From a virus, in the IMG/VR virus record IMGVR_UViG_3300049561_000013, positions 1 to 38,087 of that record: a DNA stretch of 38,087 nucleotides. One strand, 5' to 3'. The position numbers and the translations under genes are program-made. The notes beneath the pieces were generated by a model that was not told the DNA's origin, made no database searches, and saw nothing but the letters and a program-made list of their open reading frames with translations. Positions 22,601 to 29,050 of the stretch are shown here, piece by piece. Position 1 is the first letter of the stretch; the number at the start of each line of letters is the position of its first letter.

Positions 22601-24368
22601 GAAAGATAAGAAAAGAATTATTGAAAATAAACAAAACGTGCCAACATTGTGGTTGCAAACCATTGAAACACCAAGCGCCAAATATGAAATCTCTTCACGT
22701 CCACCATATAGACAGGAATCCAAAAAACAACGCATTGGAGAATTTAGAGGTGTTGTGCCAATCATGCCATTCGTCGGAACATATGGAAGACAAAATGAAA
22801 GCAGGTTTCACGCATCAGTAAAATCAATAACTTATGTTGGATTGGCAGAAACGTGGGATATGGAATGCGTTAATGAACCTAATAATTATGTGCTTGCTAA
22901 TGGTCTTATAAGTCACAATAGCTATGGATTTAATAAAAGTCACGCAACATCTTATGGTGTTATAGCATATTGGGGCATGTATTTGAAAGTGAATTATCCG
23001 TTGGAATTCTATTGGGCATTATTGAAAAACACACCAGAGAGGATACGCATCCAAGCATTCGCCAAGGACGCGAAGCGGCATGGCATAGAATTGTTGCCGC
23101 CTGATGTGTCTGTATCTAGGCGTGAGTTTGCTATAGACCCAGCAAGAAACGCAATTAGAGGCAGTCTGGTGGATATCAAGGGAGTTGGTGAAGCGGCATC
23201 GCAATCCATAATGGATAATCAACCATACACAGACTTATTTGATTTTTTAACGCGTGTAGAAAGAAGGAAAGTACATAGAGGAGTGACATTAGCATTGGCT
23301 AAATCTGGAGCGCTCAAATTCATACCAAATATAAAATGGTTCGTTGACAATATAGACTCCTTCTGGAAGGAATGGAACAAGGGTAAAGGCGGTGCTACGC
23401 GCGCAAAGGAGATGCTCAATGCATCCACGGAACAACCAGATTATGCTGATGAGGAAAGGCAACTCATAGCATCTCGTGTAAATCCATTGGCGTTTGGTAA
23501 GCATCCAATCGACGCTTACAAAGATTTCATAGATAAAAATGTGAAAGTGCCAATGGTGATGATGTCTGATGAATCTTTTTGGGAGGACAATAATGACAAA
23601 GGGGTATATATTTGTGGCGTTATACTGGAAGTGAAATACAATCAGATAGGCGATTTTCACACAGGAGAATTGCCCTCAGAAAGTGATCGAAAGAAAATGT
23701 TTTGGGGACGCCGATATGCCAACGTCAACGTGGAAGACGCAGGCGGTAAACAGAATCGTATCAAGTTTGACATAGATATTTTTGATGATATGAGAGAGTT
23801 GATTGATGCTGGTATCGGTACACCGGTAATTGTTCATGCCGTGCCCAACAAGCAATTTGAAAATTTGAGAGCACATTTCGCGATAGATTTGGAAGGATAC
23901 AGGAAAAAAATAGAATTTAATGAGAGATTGAATGTATGGGAAAGTATCATCGCAGGGCAACATCCAGCGCAAATGGTTATTTGGAAAGCAAAGGGTTTGA
24001 TGATTGGTGAACAAGTTGCTGAACAAAGAACTCAGAACATTCAATTTTTTGAGAATAAAACACATAAATTTACAGGCGTTGTGTTGCAAATTCGTTTCAA
24101 ATATGATAAAAAAGATAAGTTAATGGCATTTTTTAGTATGATTGATGCGGTGGGAAATTCCATTGATTGTATTTGTTTTGCTTCTAATTGGATTGCGGAG
24201 TTTGGTAATATAATCAAGGCAGGCAATTTATTATCAATTGAATTGTCTCGCCAAAAAGACATTAGAAATAAGCGTAAGTGGCAATATTTTTTTAATGGTG
24301 GGAATATTCATTGGTATAAAAATCATCCAAAAAATATTAATCTAGGTAAGGTAATAAGCAATAGATGA
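19656..24368 (+). CDS. dnaE: DNA polymerase III alpha subunit (DnaE-type) interrupted by an intein
   Basis: A 1570-residue precursor, about 1289 residues without its intein. The N-terminal PHP domain has HLHVHSDYSQLDG and ALTEHGTM (residues 8-50). The C-family polymerase core has CGPGRGSAAGSFVAYLLGIT (about 412-431), MPDIDMDFED with the catalytic aspartates (about 452-461) and LLKMDVLGLRTL (about 610-621). The intein occupies residues 808-1088 and splits FFG from SYGFNKSH, a highly conserved helix of the family. The last 480 residues include a helix-hairpin-helix-like GVGEAASQSIM region and an OB-fold-like region. It is the replicative polymerase of this phage; activity requires splicing. Confidence 0.93.
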   Translation: MTIKEDFVHLHVHSDYSQLDGCGKVADYAQRAKDMGHPAIALTEHGTMRQYYTQQEACQERGIKPIYGIEFYVANDMRRKGLTDDEKTEITRDLKRGERKGAIKEYEEREGIRDRWHLTVWAQNDVGMKNLFKLSTNAWLDGFYYKPRIDVEELLKYKDGLLVATGCQSSIIMDHACLGKRKRALKEADRLYEAFGDKLWLEVMPHAGNDQILANKFAMELMGRWKNIDMVATQDAHYVDASDSEAHEVLLCIGTGDKMKNPDRFRFGDGELYLKSRKEMFRDFTKNHDYMGSKLIKRALNNTLVVSNIIDEDIVKIDRFACLMPPVDVPSRYNGDEYAYVKAMCVHGWEWREIPSRVSTYAKKHAITYKEAMTIYKSRLKHELQAIQKQKFITYFLLVRDLYDWARKQDIMCGPGRGSAAGSFVAYLLGITSVDPIEHALLFERFINPARVDMPDIDMDFEDVRRQEIIEYLRQKYGADRVSQIATVSQLSGKQCLKDISRVLEIPYADVNEVTNSIIERSSGDERVSQTIVDSFKDFKVCREFNKKYPDVLKYARKLEGMHKNLGIHAAGVVTSPVPLVDITPLEVRKHADGDVVVTAVDMNGVQAHGLLKMDVLGLRTLAVLKDAVRAIKERHNVVIDLERLDLNLADILQAFTAHDYVGIFQYDSPGADKICTGVSFDTFEDVAAMTALNRPGTARSGLATEYVDRKKHPEKRTQGHFHPKVSAITADTMGVIVYQEHVQRIFTDIAGFPPGTADSLRKKIAKKFGDETIGKERENFIRGAREHSGIDEKIAGKIMDAITFFGCLKCDTMISTPSGLKRIDHLRDGDAVYSYLNGKLVVNTIKSVGISGVKKIVLMDTTCGTVFSTLEHWWRNGFGEYIQTKKLNIGDKLEVVNVYNGRMYKGNIGKRIVRPALPTKIQKRKNGIRKSCWFNTQQNKYSWQRVEKRSGQDASINRGAIRKDLWFKKSFLGGWPYIRIQKDKKRIIENKQNVPTLWLQTIETPSAKYEISSRPPYRQESKKQRIGEFRGVVPIMPFVGTYGRQNESRFHASVKSITYVGLAETWDMECVNEPNNYVLANGLISHNSYGFNKSHATSYGVIAYWGMYLKVNYPLEFYWALLKNTPERIRIQAFAKDAKRHGIELLPPDVSVSRREFAIDPARNAIRGSLVDIKGVGEAASQSIMDNQPYTDLFDFLTRVERRKVHRGVTLALAKSGALKFIPNIKWFVDNIDSFWKEWNKGKGGATRAKEMLNASTEQPDYADEERQLIASRVNPLAFGKHPIDAYKDFIDKNVKVPMVMMSDESFWEDNNDKGVYICGVILEVKYNQIGDFHTGELPSESDRKKMFWGRRYANVNVEDAGGKQNRIKFDIDIFDDMRELIDAGIGTPVIVHAVPNKQFENLRAHFAIDLEGYRKKIEFNERLNVWESIIAGQHPAQMVIWKAKGLMIGEQVAEQRTQNIQFFENKTHKFTGVVLQIRFKYDKKDKLMAFFSMIDAVGNSIDCICFASNWIAEFGNIIKAGNLLSIELSRQKDIRNKRKWQYFFNGGNIHWYKNHPKNINLGKVISNR
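22077..22919 (+). other. Intein in DnaE (residues 808-1088 of the precursor)
   Basis: Block A is CLKCDTMISTPSG with the nucleophile Cys808. Block B is VFSTLEHWWRNG with the Thr/His pair. Block F is VGLAETWDMECV and block G is NYVLANGLISHN ending in His-Asn, followed by Ser1089 as the +1 nucleophile. All splicing residues are present. The 281-residue length would normally include an endonuclease domain, but residues 898-1055 in this frame are a basic sequence with no motif. They are the out-of-frame reading of the HNH gene at 22348. The site lies two residues upstream of the place used by the cyanobacterial split DnaE intein, relative to FNKSH. Confidence 0.93.
22348..22821 (+). CDS. HNH homing endonuclease nested out of frame in the DnaE intein
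   Basis: A 157-residue protein in the +1 frame relative to dnaE. It has its own start: TTGGAGGT (22335-22342), six bases, then ATG 22348; an in-frame TAA (22345-22347) sits directly before the ATG. The N-terminal zinc-finger-like part is CIMEGCTRETLAKGLCGPHY, common in free-standing phage HNH proteins. The HNH core has CQHCGC (about residues 94-99), then LHVHHIDRNPKNNALENLEV and LCQSCH. The gene lies exactly between intein splicing blocks B and F; its TAA (22819-22821) is just before block F. It would cut intein-free dnaE alleles and drive homing. Confidence 0.88.
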   Translation: MCIMEGCTRETLAKGLCGPHYQQKYRKEKTESGNPVGSIHSKTSIRGKGWKKGLDKTHPSIAAQSEKICGSKNPSWAGGHISEFRKIRKELLKINKTCQHCGCKPLKHQAPNMKSLHVHHIDRNPKNNALENLEVLCQSCHSSEHMEDKMKAGFTHQ

Positions 24369-24394
24369 CATGAAATGCAAAACAGGAGGTTATC

Positions 24395-24937
24395 ATGGCA
24401 GGTCTGAAAGATGTGGCAAAGGAAGTTGGGTTAATGCCAATCACCACCGAGAGTGGTGTGAAAGTGAATGCGTTGCCTCTATTGGAGGCAATGTTCAAAG
24501 AAATCATACGTCGATGCAAGGATGGCGAGTTGGTGCGAATCCACAACTTTGGCACATTTCGTATGAAATTGAACAAGGGTCGCACGTTGAAAACACCATT
24601 GATGGAGGGGGGAGAAGTTTCATATAGTGATATGTTGATTCTCAAATTTCGCCAATCTATGTTGTCCAAACGTGAAGTGAATTCAGAGTCCACGGAAAAA
24701 TCTAAAACCAAGAAAAAATCCAAGGATAAAAAGGGCAAATCATCAAAGGAACAGAAAACGTCCAAAGTATTCAAAATATCTGAATTACCAAAGGGAACCA
24801 AGGATAAAAAGGCAAAAAGACTTGATGAATCCGTTGCCGCACCCGTCGTTCCTGTGGATTCCAGCGAGTCAATACCGATGGACACTATTCCCAAGAAAAA
24901 AAGAGAAATCCCCAAAAAGAAACAGAAACACGAGTGA
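24395..24937 (+). CDS. HU/IHF-like DNA-binding protein with long basic tail
   Basis: A 180-residue protein behind a consensus AGGAGG (24386-24391). Residues 1-90 look like an HU/IHF fold: FKEIIRRCKDGELVRIHNFG and TFRMKLNKGRTLKTP match the conserved NFGTF and beta-arm region. The second half is a Lys/Ser-rich, disordered tail (KSKTKKKSKDKKGKSSKEQK and similar), unlike plain HU but like tailed HU proteins. It would bend or compact DNA during replication. It sits between the polymerase and recombination genes. Confidence 0.7.
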   Translation: MAGLKDVAKEVGLMPITTESGVKVNALPLLEAMFKEIIRRCKDGELVRIHNFGTFRMKLNKGRTLKTPLMEGGEVSYSDMLILKFRQSMLSKREVNSESTEKSKTKKKSKDKKGKSSKEQKTSKVFKISELPKGTKDKKAKRLDESVAAPVVPVDSSESIPMDTIPKKKREIPKKKQKHE

Positions 24938-24947
24938 GTAGTGGCAA

Positions 24948-25457
24948 ATGACATTTGCAGACATAAATATCGTTGTTAACGGCGTCCAAATCAAAACTAA
25001 TATACACGACATGTTAGATATATCGGATATCAGCGCTGATATGGATAAGGTGGCATCCCAAATAGCATATTGGGGCGCTATTTGGGCATCAGCCGAGGCA
25101 GAAGCGGCAGCATCCGATGCGTTTTACAGGAAATGGAGGGCCGATTTTGGTAAAACAATTACAGAATCGGCCGAGTGGCGCGTGCGGCAGGGTATAGAAT
25201 CACAGTCGGAATTCCACACCATAAAAACAGGCATTGCTAATGCCACACGGAATGTGGTGTTGGCTAAAACTATGTATGAGGCGTTGAAAACCAAGGCAAG
25301 CATGTTGCAATCTAAGGGTGCCATGATGAGAGCGGAGTTGGATAGTACATCGATGCACACACCATCGGCTCCAAGATCAAAGCGCATCGGTGAAGAAAAA
25401 AGACATGTCGATAAAATGGCGATGAAAGAAATTTTCAGGAAAAAACAAAAAATGTAA
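24948..25457 (+). CDS. Helical protein, possible UvsY-like recombination mediator
   Basis: A 169-residue, almost wholly helical protein with charged heptads: SADMDKVASQIAYWGAIWAS, AEAEAAASDAFYRKWRADFG and a region TIKTGIANATRNVVLAKTMY. The C-terminus is basic (RSKRIGEEKRHVDKMAMKE). Size, helical make-up, the YW pair and a place next to an SSB-like protein and a RecA recombinase resemble the T4 uvsY context. Direct sequence similarity is too weak to assert by eye. It could also be an unrelated conserved phage protein. Confidence 0.45.
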   Translation: MTFADINIVVNGVQIKTNIHDMLDISDISADMDKVASQIAYWGAIWASAEAEAAASDAFYRKWRADFGKTITESAEWRVRQGIESQSEFHTIKTGIANATRNVVLAKTMYEALKTKASMLQSKGAMMRAELDSTSMHTPSAPRSKRIGEEKRHVDKMAMKEIFRKKQKM

Positions 25458-25499
25458 TGATTGTATTGAAGTGTCAATCCGGCACAAGGAGAATTTATT

Positions 25500-26840
25500 A
25501 TGGCAGTTAATGCTAAAAAAATGAAAAAAGGTTATGAAAAACATCAAAGAAATGGTGATTTTTGGACGCCACCAATCGGAGATACGTTGGTGTATATTCA
25601 CGGGCAATGCCGTGAAGACGACAAGTATGAACCCACAGAAGGAGTGAATTATGTCGAGGTGGCAATTCATTATGGTGTTGGTCCCAACAAGGCTATGGTG
25701 GTTTCGCTTGATCCGGCGGCAAATCCTATCGTGGAGCATCCGTTCGTGAAGTCATTTCTTAAAAAAAAGAAAAACAAATTCAAAATGCCCTCAAAGTGTC
25801 CAATGGCATTGGCAATGGAGAATGGTACCCTATCTGAGACTGAAGCTGACGAATCGCGACGTCTTCAGCGTTTTATGTGGGGAGTAACTCCAATCAAATA
25901 TCGTTCAGATAAAGGGGATTGGCAGAAATTGCCTCCGCATCCATCGGTGATGGTGGTCGGCAAGACGATATTCGATGGTATCATGGAATTGTTTATTGAT
26001 GTTGGTGATATCACAGATGTGAATGGAGCGGTGCTTGCTCTCATCCACAGAGAAGGCAAAAACAAGAACGATACTCGGTATAAAATTACAGCAGATATGG
26101 TCACTCTTCGCAAGCCAATTAAACTTGGTTCGGAATTGCAAAATAAAATCGTTGAGGCCATGAAAGATGGCGGGGATTGTGATTTGTTCAAGGTTGTTGC
26201 GAATATGATCAAAACTCCAGAAGAAATTGAGGCATTGCTCAACAACGTCAAAACTGAAGATGATACAGATGGTGATTATGGCGATGATACCGATACCGAT
26301 GACGATACCGATACCGATACCGATGACGATGCCGATACCGATGATGACGATGATTCCGATGCTGATGCCGATGCCGATGACGATGCCGATACCGACGATG
26401 ACGATGACGACGATGACGATGCCGATACCGATGATGACGATACACTTATTATTGATGGTCGCGACGACGATGACGACGATGACGATGATGACGACGATGA
26501 CGATGATGACGATGATGACGATGATGACGATGATGACGATGATGACGCCAAAACCAAGAAAAAAAGCACGCCACCAATCGCCAAGAAGACCAAAGAAATT
26601 AAGGTTGATAAGCCGTTTAAAGTTGCCAAGGAGACCAAGGAAATCAAGATTGATAAGCCAATTAAAGTCACTAAGGAAACCAAGAATCCCAAGGCAAATA
26701 AGGCAACCAAACAGGAGGATGATGATGAACTCGGATTGGATGCTTTGGATAGGGAGTTGGATAGAGTTTCCAAAGGCAAGCCATCCAATATCGTATCTAA
26801 CAAAACCGTTAAAATTGAGTCCAAAAAGAAAAAAGGTTAG
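25500..26840 (+). CDS. Putative single-stranded DNA-binding protein with poly-Asp and Lys-rich tails
   Basis: A 446-residue protein behind AAGGAG. Residues 1-250 are globular: FWTPPIGDTLVYIHGQCRED and VNYVEVAIHYGVGPNKAMVV suggest an OB-like beta core as in phage SSB families that begin with an 'FW.P..G' motif. Residues 262-349 are extremely acidic (DTD, DDD and DAD repeats), ending in 28 consecutive aspartates (322-349). A Lys-rich repeat region follows (KEIKVDKPFKVAKETKEIKI and similar). SSBs use acidic tails to recruit partners, but here the tail is large and internal. Position before recA and after a possible mediator fits the role. Confidence 0.55.
   Translation: MAVNAKKMKKGYEKHQRNGDFWTPPIGDTLVYIHGQCREDDKYEPTEGVNYVEVAIHYGVGPNKAMVVSLDPAANPIVEHPFVKSFLKKKKNKFKMPSKCPMALAMENGTLSETEADESRRLQRFMWGVTPIKYRSDKGDWQKLPPHPSVMVVGKTIFDGIMELFIDVGDITDVNGAVLALIHREGKNKNDTRYKITADMVTLRKPIKLGSELQNKIVEAMKDGGDCDLFKVVANMIKTPEEIEALLNNVKTEDDTDGDYGDDTDTDDDTDTDTDDDADTDDDDDSDADADADDDADTDDDDDDDDDADTDDDDTLIIDGRDDDDDDDDDDDDDDDDDDDDDDDDDDDDAKTKKKSTPPIAKKTKEIKVDKPFKVAKETKEIKIDKPIKVTKETKNPKANKATKQEDDDELGLDALDRELDRVSKGKPSNIVSNKTVKIESKKKKG
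26283..26546 (+). repeat. Acidic low-complexity repeats (GATACC/GATGAC) in the SSB-like gene
   Basis: The coding strand is a chain of GAT, GAC, ACC and GCC codons in hexamer units such as GATACC, GATGAC and GATGCC. It ends in 84 bases of pure GAT/GAC codons (26463-26546) encoding 28 Asp. The alternating use of GAT and GAC shows expansion followed by drift. The region produces long but meaningless open frames on both strands. Confidence 0.95.
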
Positions 26841-27947
26841 TTGTCGGCGGCACAATTAGATATGTCTTCTAATCCAAAAAAAAAAGTTAATAAATCAAGC
26901 TCCAGCGGTGCAATAAATAAATCAGGGAATGATGTCGTTGGTATCCTAGACAGCATAATTGGTGCTATTGGATCCGAGGACGGTACCCAAATATTGGGTT
27001 CGGATAGTTTGGGTATTAAAATCAAAGGCGTGACATCTACGCAATGTGCTACATTTGATGCGGCCATTGGCAGAGGTGGCGTCCCAAGAGGGAGACTGAC
27101 TATCATCCATGGTCCAGAAGGTTGTGGTAAAACCACCTTGGCGTTGCATTTGGCTGCGGAAACACAACGCCAAGGCGGGGTGGCCATTTACATCGATAAG
27201 GAATACAAACTTGATCCTGATTATGCTGCCAAAATAGGTGTGGATGTTGGTAAATTGATAATTACACAACCATCATATTTGGAAAAAGTGTTTCGGGCTA
27301 TTGATGCCATCATAGATAAAGTGGTTCAACTCAGAGAAGATCAAGGCAAAAAAATACCAATACTGATAGTGCTTGATTCCATGAACGCGGCAATTACCAA
27401 AGCCGAATTTGAAGGCGAATGGGAAGATCATCATTATGCGCCCCAGGCACGAGTATATTCGTCATCGTTGCCTAAAATAATGCCTAAAATATCCAAGGAA
27501 GACATTGCTTTGGTATGGATTAGTCAGATCAGGACAAACATAGGCATTTCATATGGTAATCCAACTGATATATCGGGGGGTAAGGCTCCCAAATTTTATG
27601 CATCGTTAATAATGTCATTGGCCAGAAAAACTGCTATAGCAAAGGATGGTGAAAAAATAGGTAATGAAGTGGAATTGATTTGTAGCAAAAATCAGATTGC
27701 TCCGCCATTCAAAAAAGCTATGTGTAATATAATCTATGGCGTTGGAATAGATAAAAATGCTGCGATGGTAGATCAGGCCATACGTGATGGAATAATAGTG
27801 AAGAAAGGCTCATGGTATACGTGGAGGGGGGAAAGTGTGGGGCAAGGAATTGATTCAGTTGTGATAGCATTTGTGGATAATGAATGGATGCGGCCATTGA
27901 CAGAGGAAGTAGTAGAAAAAAATGGATGGGAGCAACCATTGATATGA
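26841..27947 (+). CDS. RecA-like recombinase
   Basis: A 368-residue RecA/UvsX-type ATPase. The first 20 or so residues are Lys/Ser-rich. Core motifs are FDAAIGRGGVPRGRLTIIHG followed by PEGCGKTTLALH (Walker A), AIYIDKEYKLD, ILIVLDSMNA (Walker B), LVWISQIRTNIGISYGNPTD, and GGKAPKFYASL. It forms the nucleoprotein filament for strand exchange and recombination-dependent replication. The start is probably TTG 26841, since AAAGG precedes it at proper distance. ATG 26862 has no visible ribosome binding site. Its stop overlaps the SbcD-like start. Confidence 0.9.
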   Translation: MSAAQLDMSSNPKKKVNKSSSSGAINKSGNDVVGILDSIIGAIGSEDGTQILGSDSLGIKIKGVTSTQCATFDAAIGRGGVPRGRLTIIHGPEGCGKTTLALHLAAETQRQGGVAIYIDKEYKLDPDYAAKIGVDVGKLIITQPSYLEKVFRAIDAIIDKVVQLREDQGKKIPILIVLDSMNAAITKAEFEGEWEDHHYAPQARVYSSSLPKIMPKISKEDIALVWISQIRTNIGISYGNPTDISGGKAPKFYASLIMSLARKTAIAKDGEKIGNEVELICSKNQIAPPFKKAMCNIIYGVGIDKNAAMVDQAIRDGIIVKKGSWYTWRGESVGQGIDSVVIAFVDNEWMRPLTEEVVEKNGWEQPLI

Positions 27948-29050
27948 ATGATGTATACAGAGCAATATTTACGGCCGATCTGCACATCAGCAATCGTTTA
28001 CCTTTTAGCAAACCAATGGCTGATGGTGTTACTGATCGATTGCAAGATGTATGCCGCGTGATAAAGCGTATTATTCATGCGGCCAAGAAGGCGTCGGCCG
28101 AGGCAATATTCATATTGGGTGACACTTTTGATAAGTCATTGGTGGATGCAATTACTCTTACGCATACGATGAAAGCCATTGTTGAAACAACAGTGCCCAT
28201 GTATATATTGGCTGGTAATCACGATGCCAATAGTATTCGTGGTGGTAGATTTGTGGTGGAAGCGTTTGGAGCTATGGATCACCATTATATCCACTATCTC
28301 AACGGTATATTATCACCCAGGCCATGGTTGAATTTTATTCCTGTGCCATTTATGGTGGTATCCGAAGCAGCATCACGTATTTGTTTGGAAAAGAAAAATT
28401 TAAATAAAGAATTGGTCAATGTGTTACTTTTCCACAACAGCGTATTAGGTTGTAATCACATGGAATGGACATGTGATGATGGTTTGGAACCTAAATTGCT
28501 TACAACGGGTTTCGATTATGCGTTTGGTGGTCATTTCCATACCCACCAAACGTTTGGTAAGAAACAAAATGGCATGTATGTTGGCGCGCCGTTGCATCAT
28601 CACTTCGGCGATATGGGACGCGATGCTGGATTTTGGGTCGTTGATTTTGAGAAATCAGGAGATATTTCATGTAAATTTATATCAGGCGGTGCACCGGACT
28701 TCCATGTCACCAAAAAATTGAAAAGAGATGATGTTTGGAAAAATGGTGATTATATCAGGGTGGAGGTCGAAGCAACCTACCCTGATTGGATCAATTTGAA
28801 ATCCCGTGTCAGCGCTTTTTGTGAAAGTTTGAATGGTATGAATGTGACATTTAAACACAAGCCGATATATCACCATACAAAGAGGTTGACAGATGCAAAC
28901 GGCATGGCAGGGAAGTTGACTCTGGATGCCGCGTTGGATGAATATTTGAAGACTCCAGGCGTGATAACAGGTGATTTGGATGCGAAACGACTGAAATCTG
29001 TTGGCGAGGAAATATTGCAGGGCGTTAGAGGCGAATATGGAATTGTATAA
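27944..29050 (+). CDS. SbcD/gp47-like (Mre11) nuclease subunit
   Basis: A 368-residue calcineurin-type phosphoesterase from ATG 27944, which overlaps the recA stop. Metal-ligand motifs appear in order: FTADLHIS (about 9-16), FILGDTFDKS (about 57-66), ILAGNHDANS (about 88-97), LLFHNSVLG (about 161-169) and GGHFHTHQ (about 194-201). With the adjacent SbcC/Rad50-like ATPase it trims DNA ends for recombination, as T4 gp47/gp46 do. It overlaps that gene by 14 bases. Confidence 0.9.
   Translation: MNDVYRAIFTADLHISNRLPFSKPMADGVTDRLQDVCRVIKRIIHAAKKASAEAIFILGDTFDKSLVDAITLTHTMKAIVETTVPMYILAGNHDANSIRGGRFVVEAFGAMDHHYIHYLNGILSPRPWLNFIPVPFMVVSEAASRICLEKKNLNKELVNVLLFHNSVLGCNHMEWTCDDGLEPKLLTTGFDYAFGGHFHTHQTFGKKQNGMYVGAPLHHHFGDMGRDAGFWVVDFEKSGDISCKFISGGAPDFHVTKKLKRDDVWKNGDYIRVEVEATYPDWINLKSRVSAFCESLNGMNVTFKHKPIYHHTKRLTDANGMAGKLTLDAALDEYLKTPGVITGDLDAKRLKSVGEEILQGVRGEYGIV

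Noticed and set aside
22304-22658. Minus-strand frames across the intein-HNH region
   Set aside because: Two sense frames are already supported by motifs here. The antisense frames lack a ribosome binding site and motifs.
22077-22919. Group I intron instead of an intein in dnaE
   Set aside because: The frame is open across the whole insert and shows intein blocks A, B, F and G with the terminal His-Asn and a following Ser.
24337-24954. 205-codon minus-strand frame opposite the HU-like gene
   Set aside because: It mirrors the Lys/Ser-rich tail of a gene with a perfect Shine-Dalgarno. The product is Ser/Phe/Leu-rich with no motif.
25905-26855. Long minus-strand frame opposite the SSB-like gene (316 codons), and a 182-codon serine-rich one
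   Set aside because: They are antisense readings of the GAT/GAC repeat tract, which lacks stops on both strands. The Ile/Val or Ser runs have no protein-like features.
26227-26859. Plus-strand 210-codon frame rich in Met, Thr and Pro
   Set aside because: It is the shifted reading of the same acidic repeats and lies inside the well-supported SSB-like gene.
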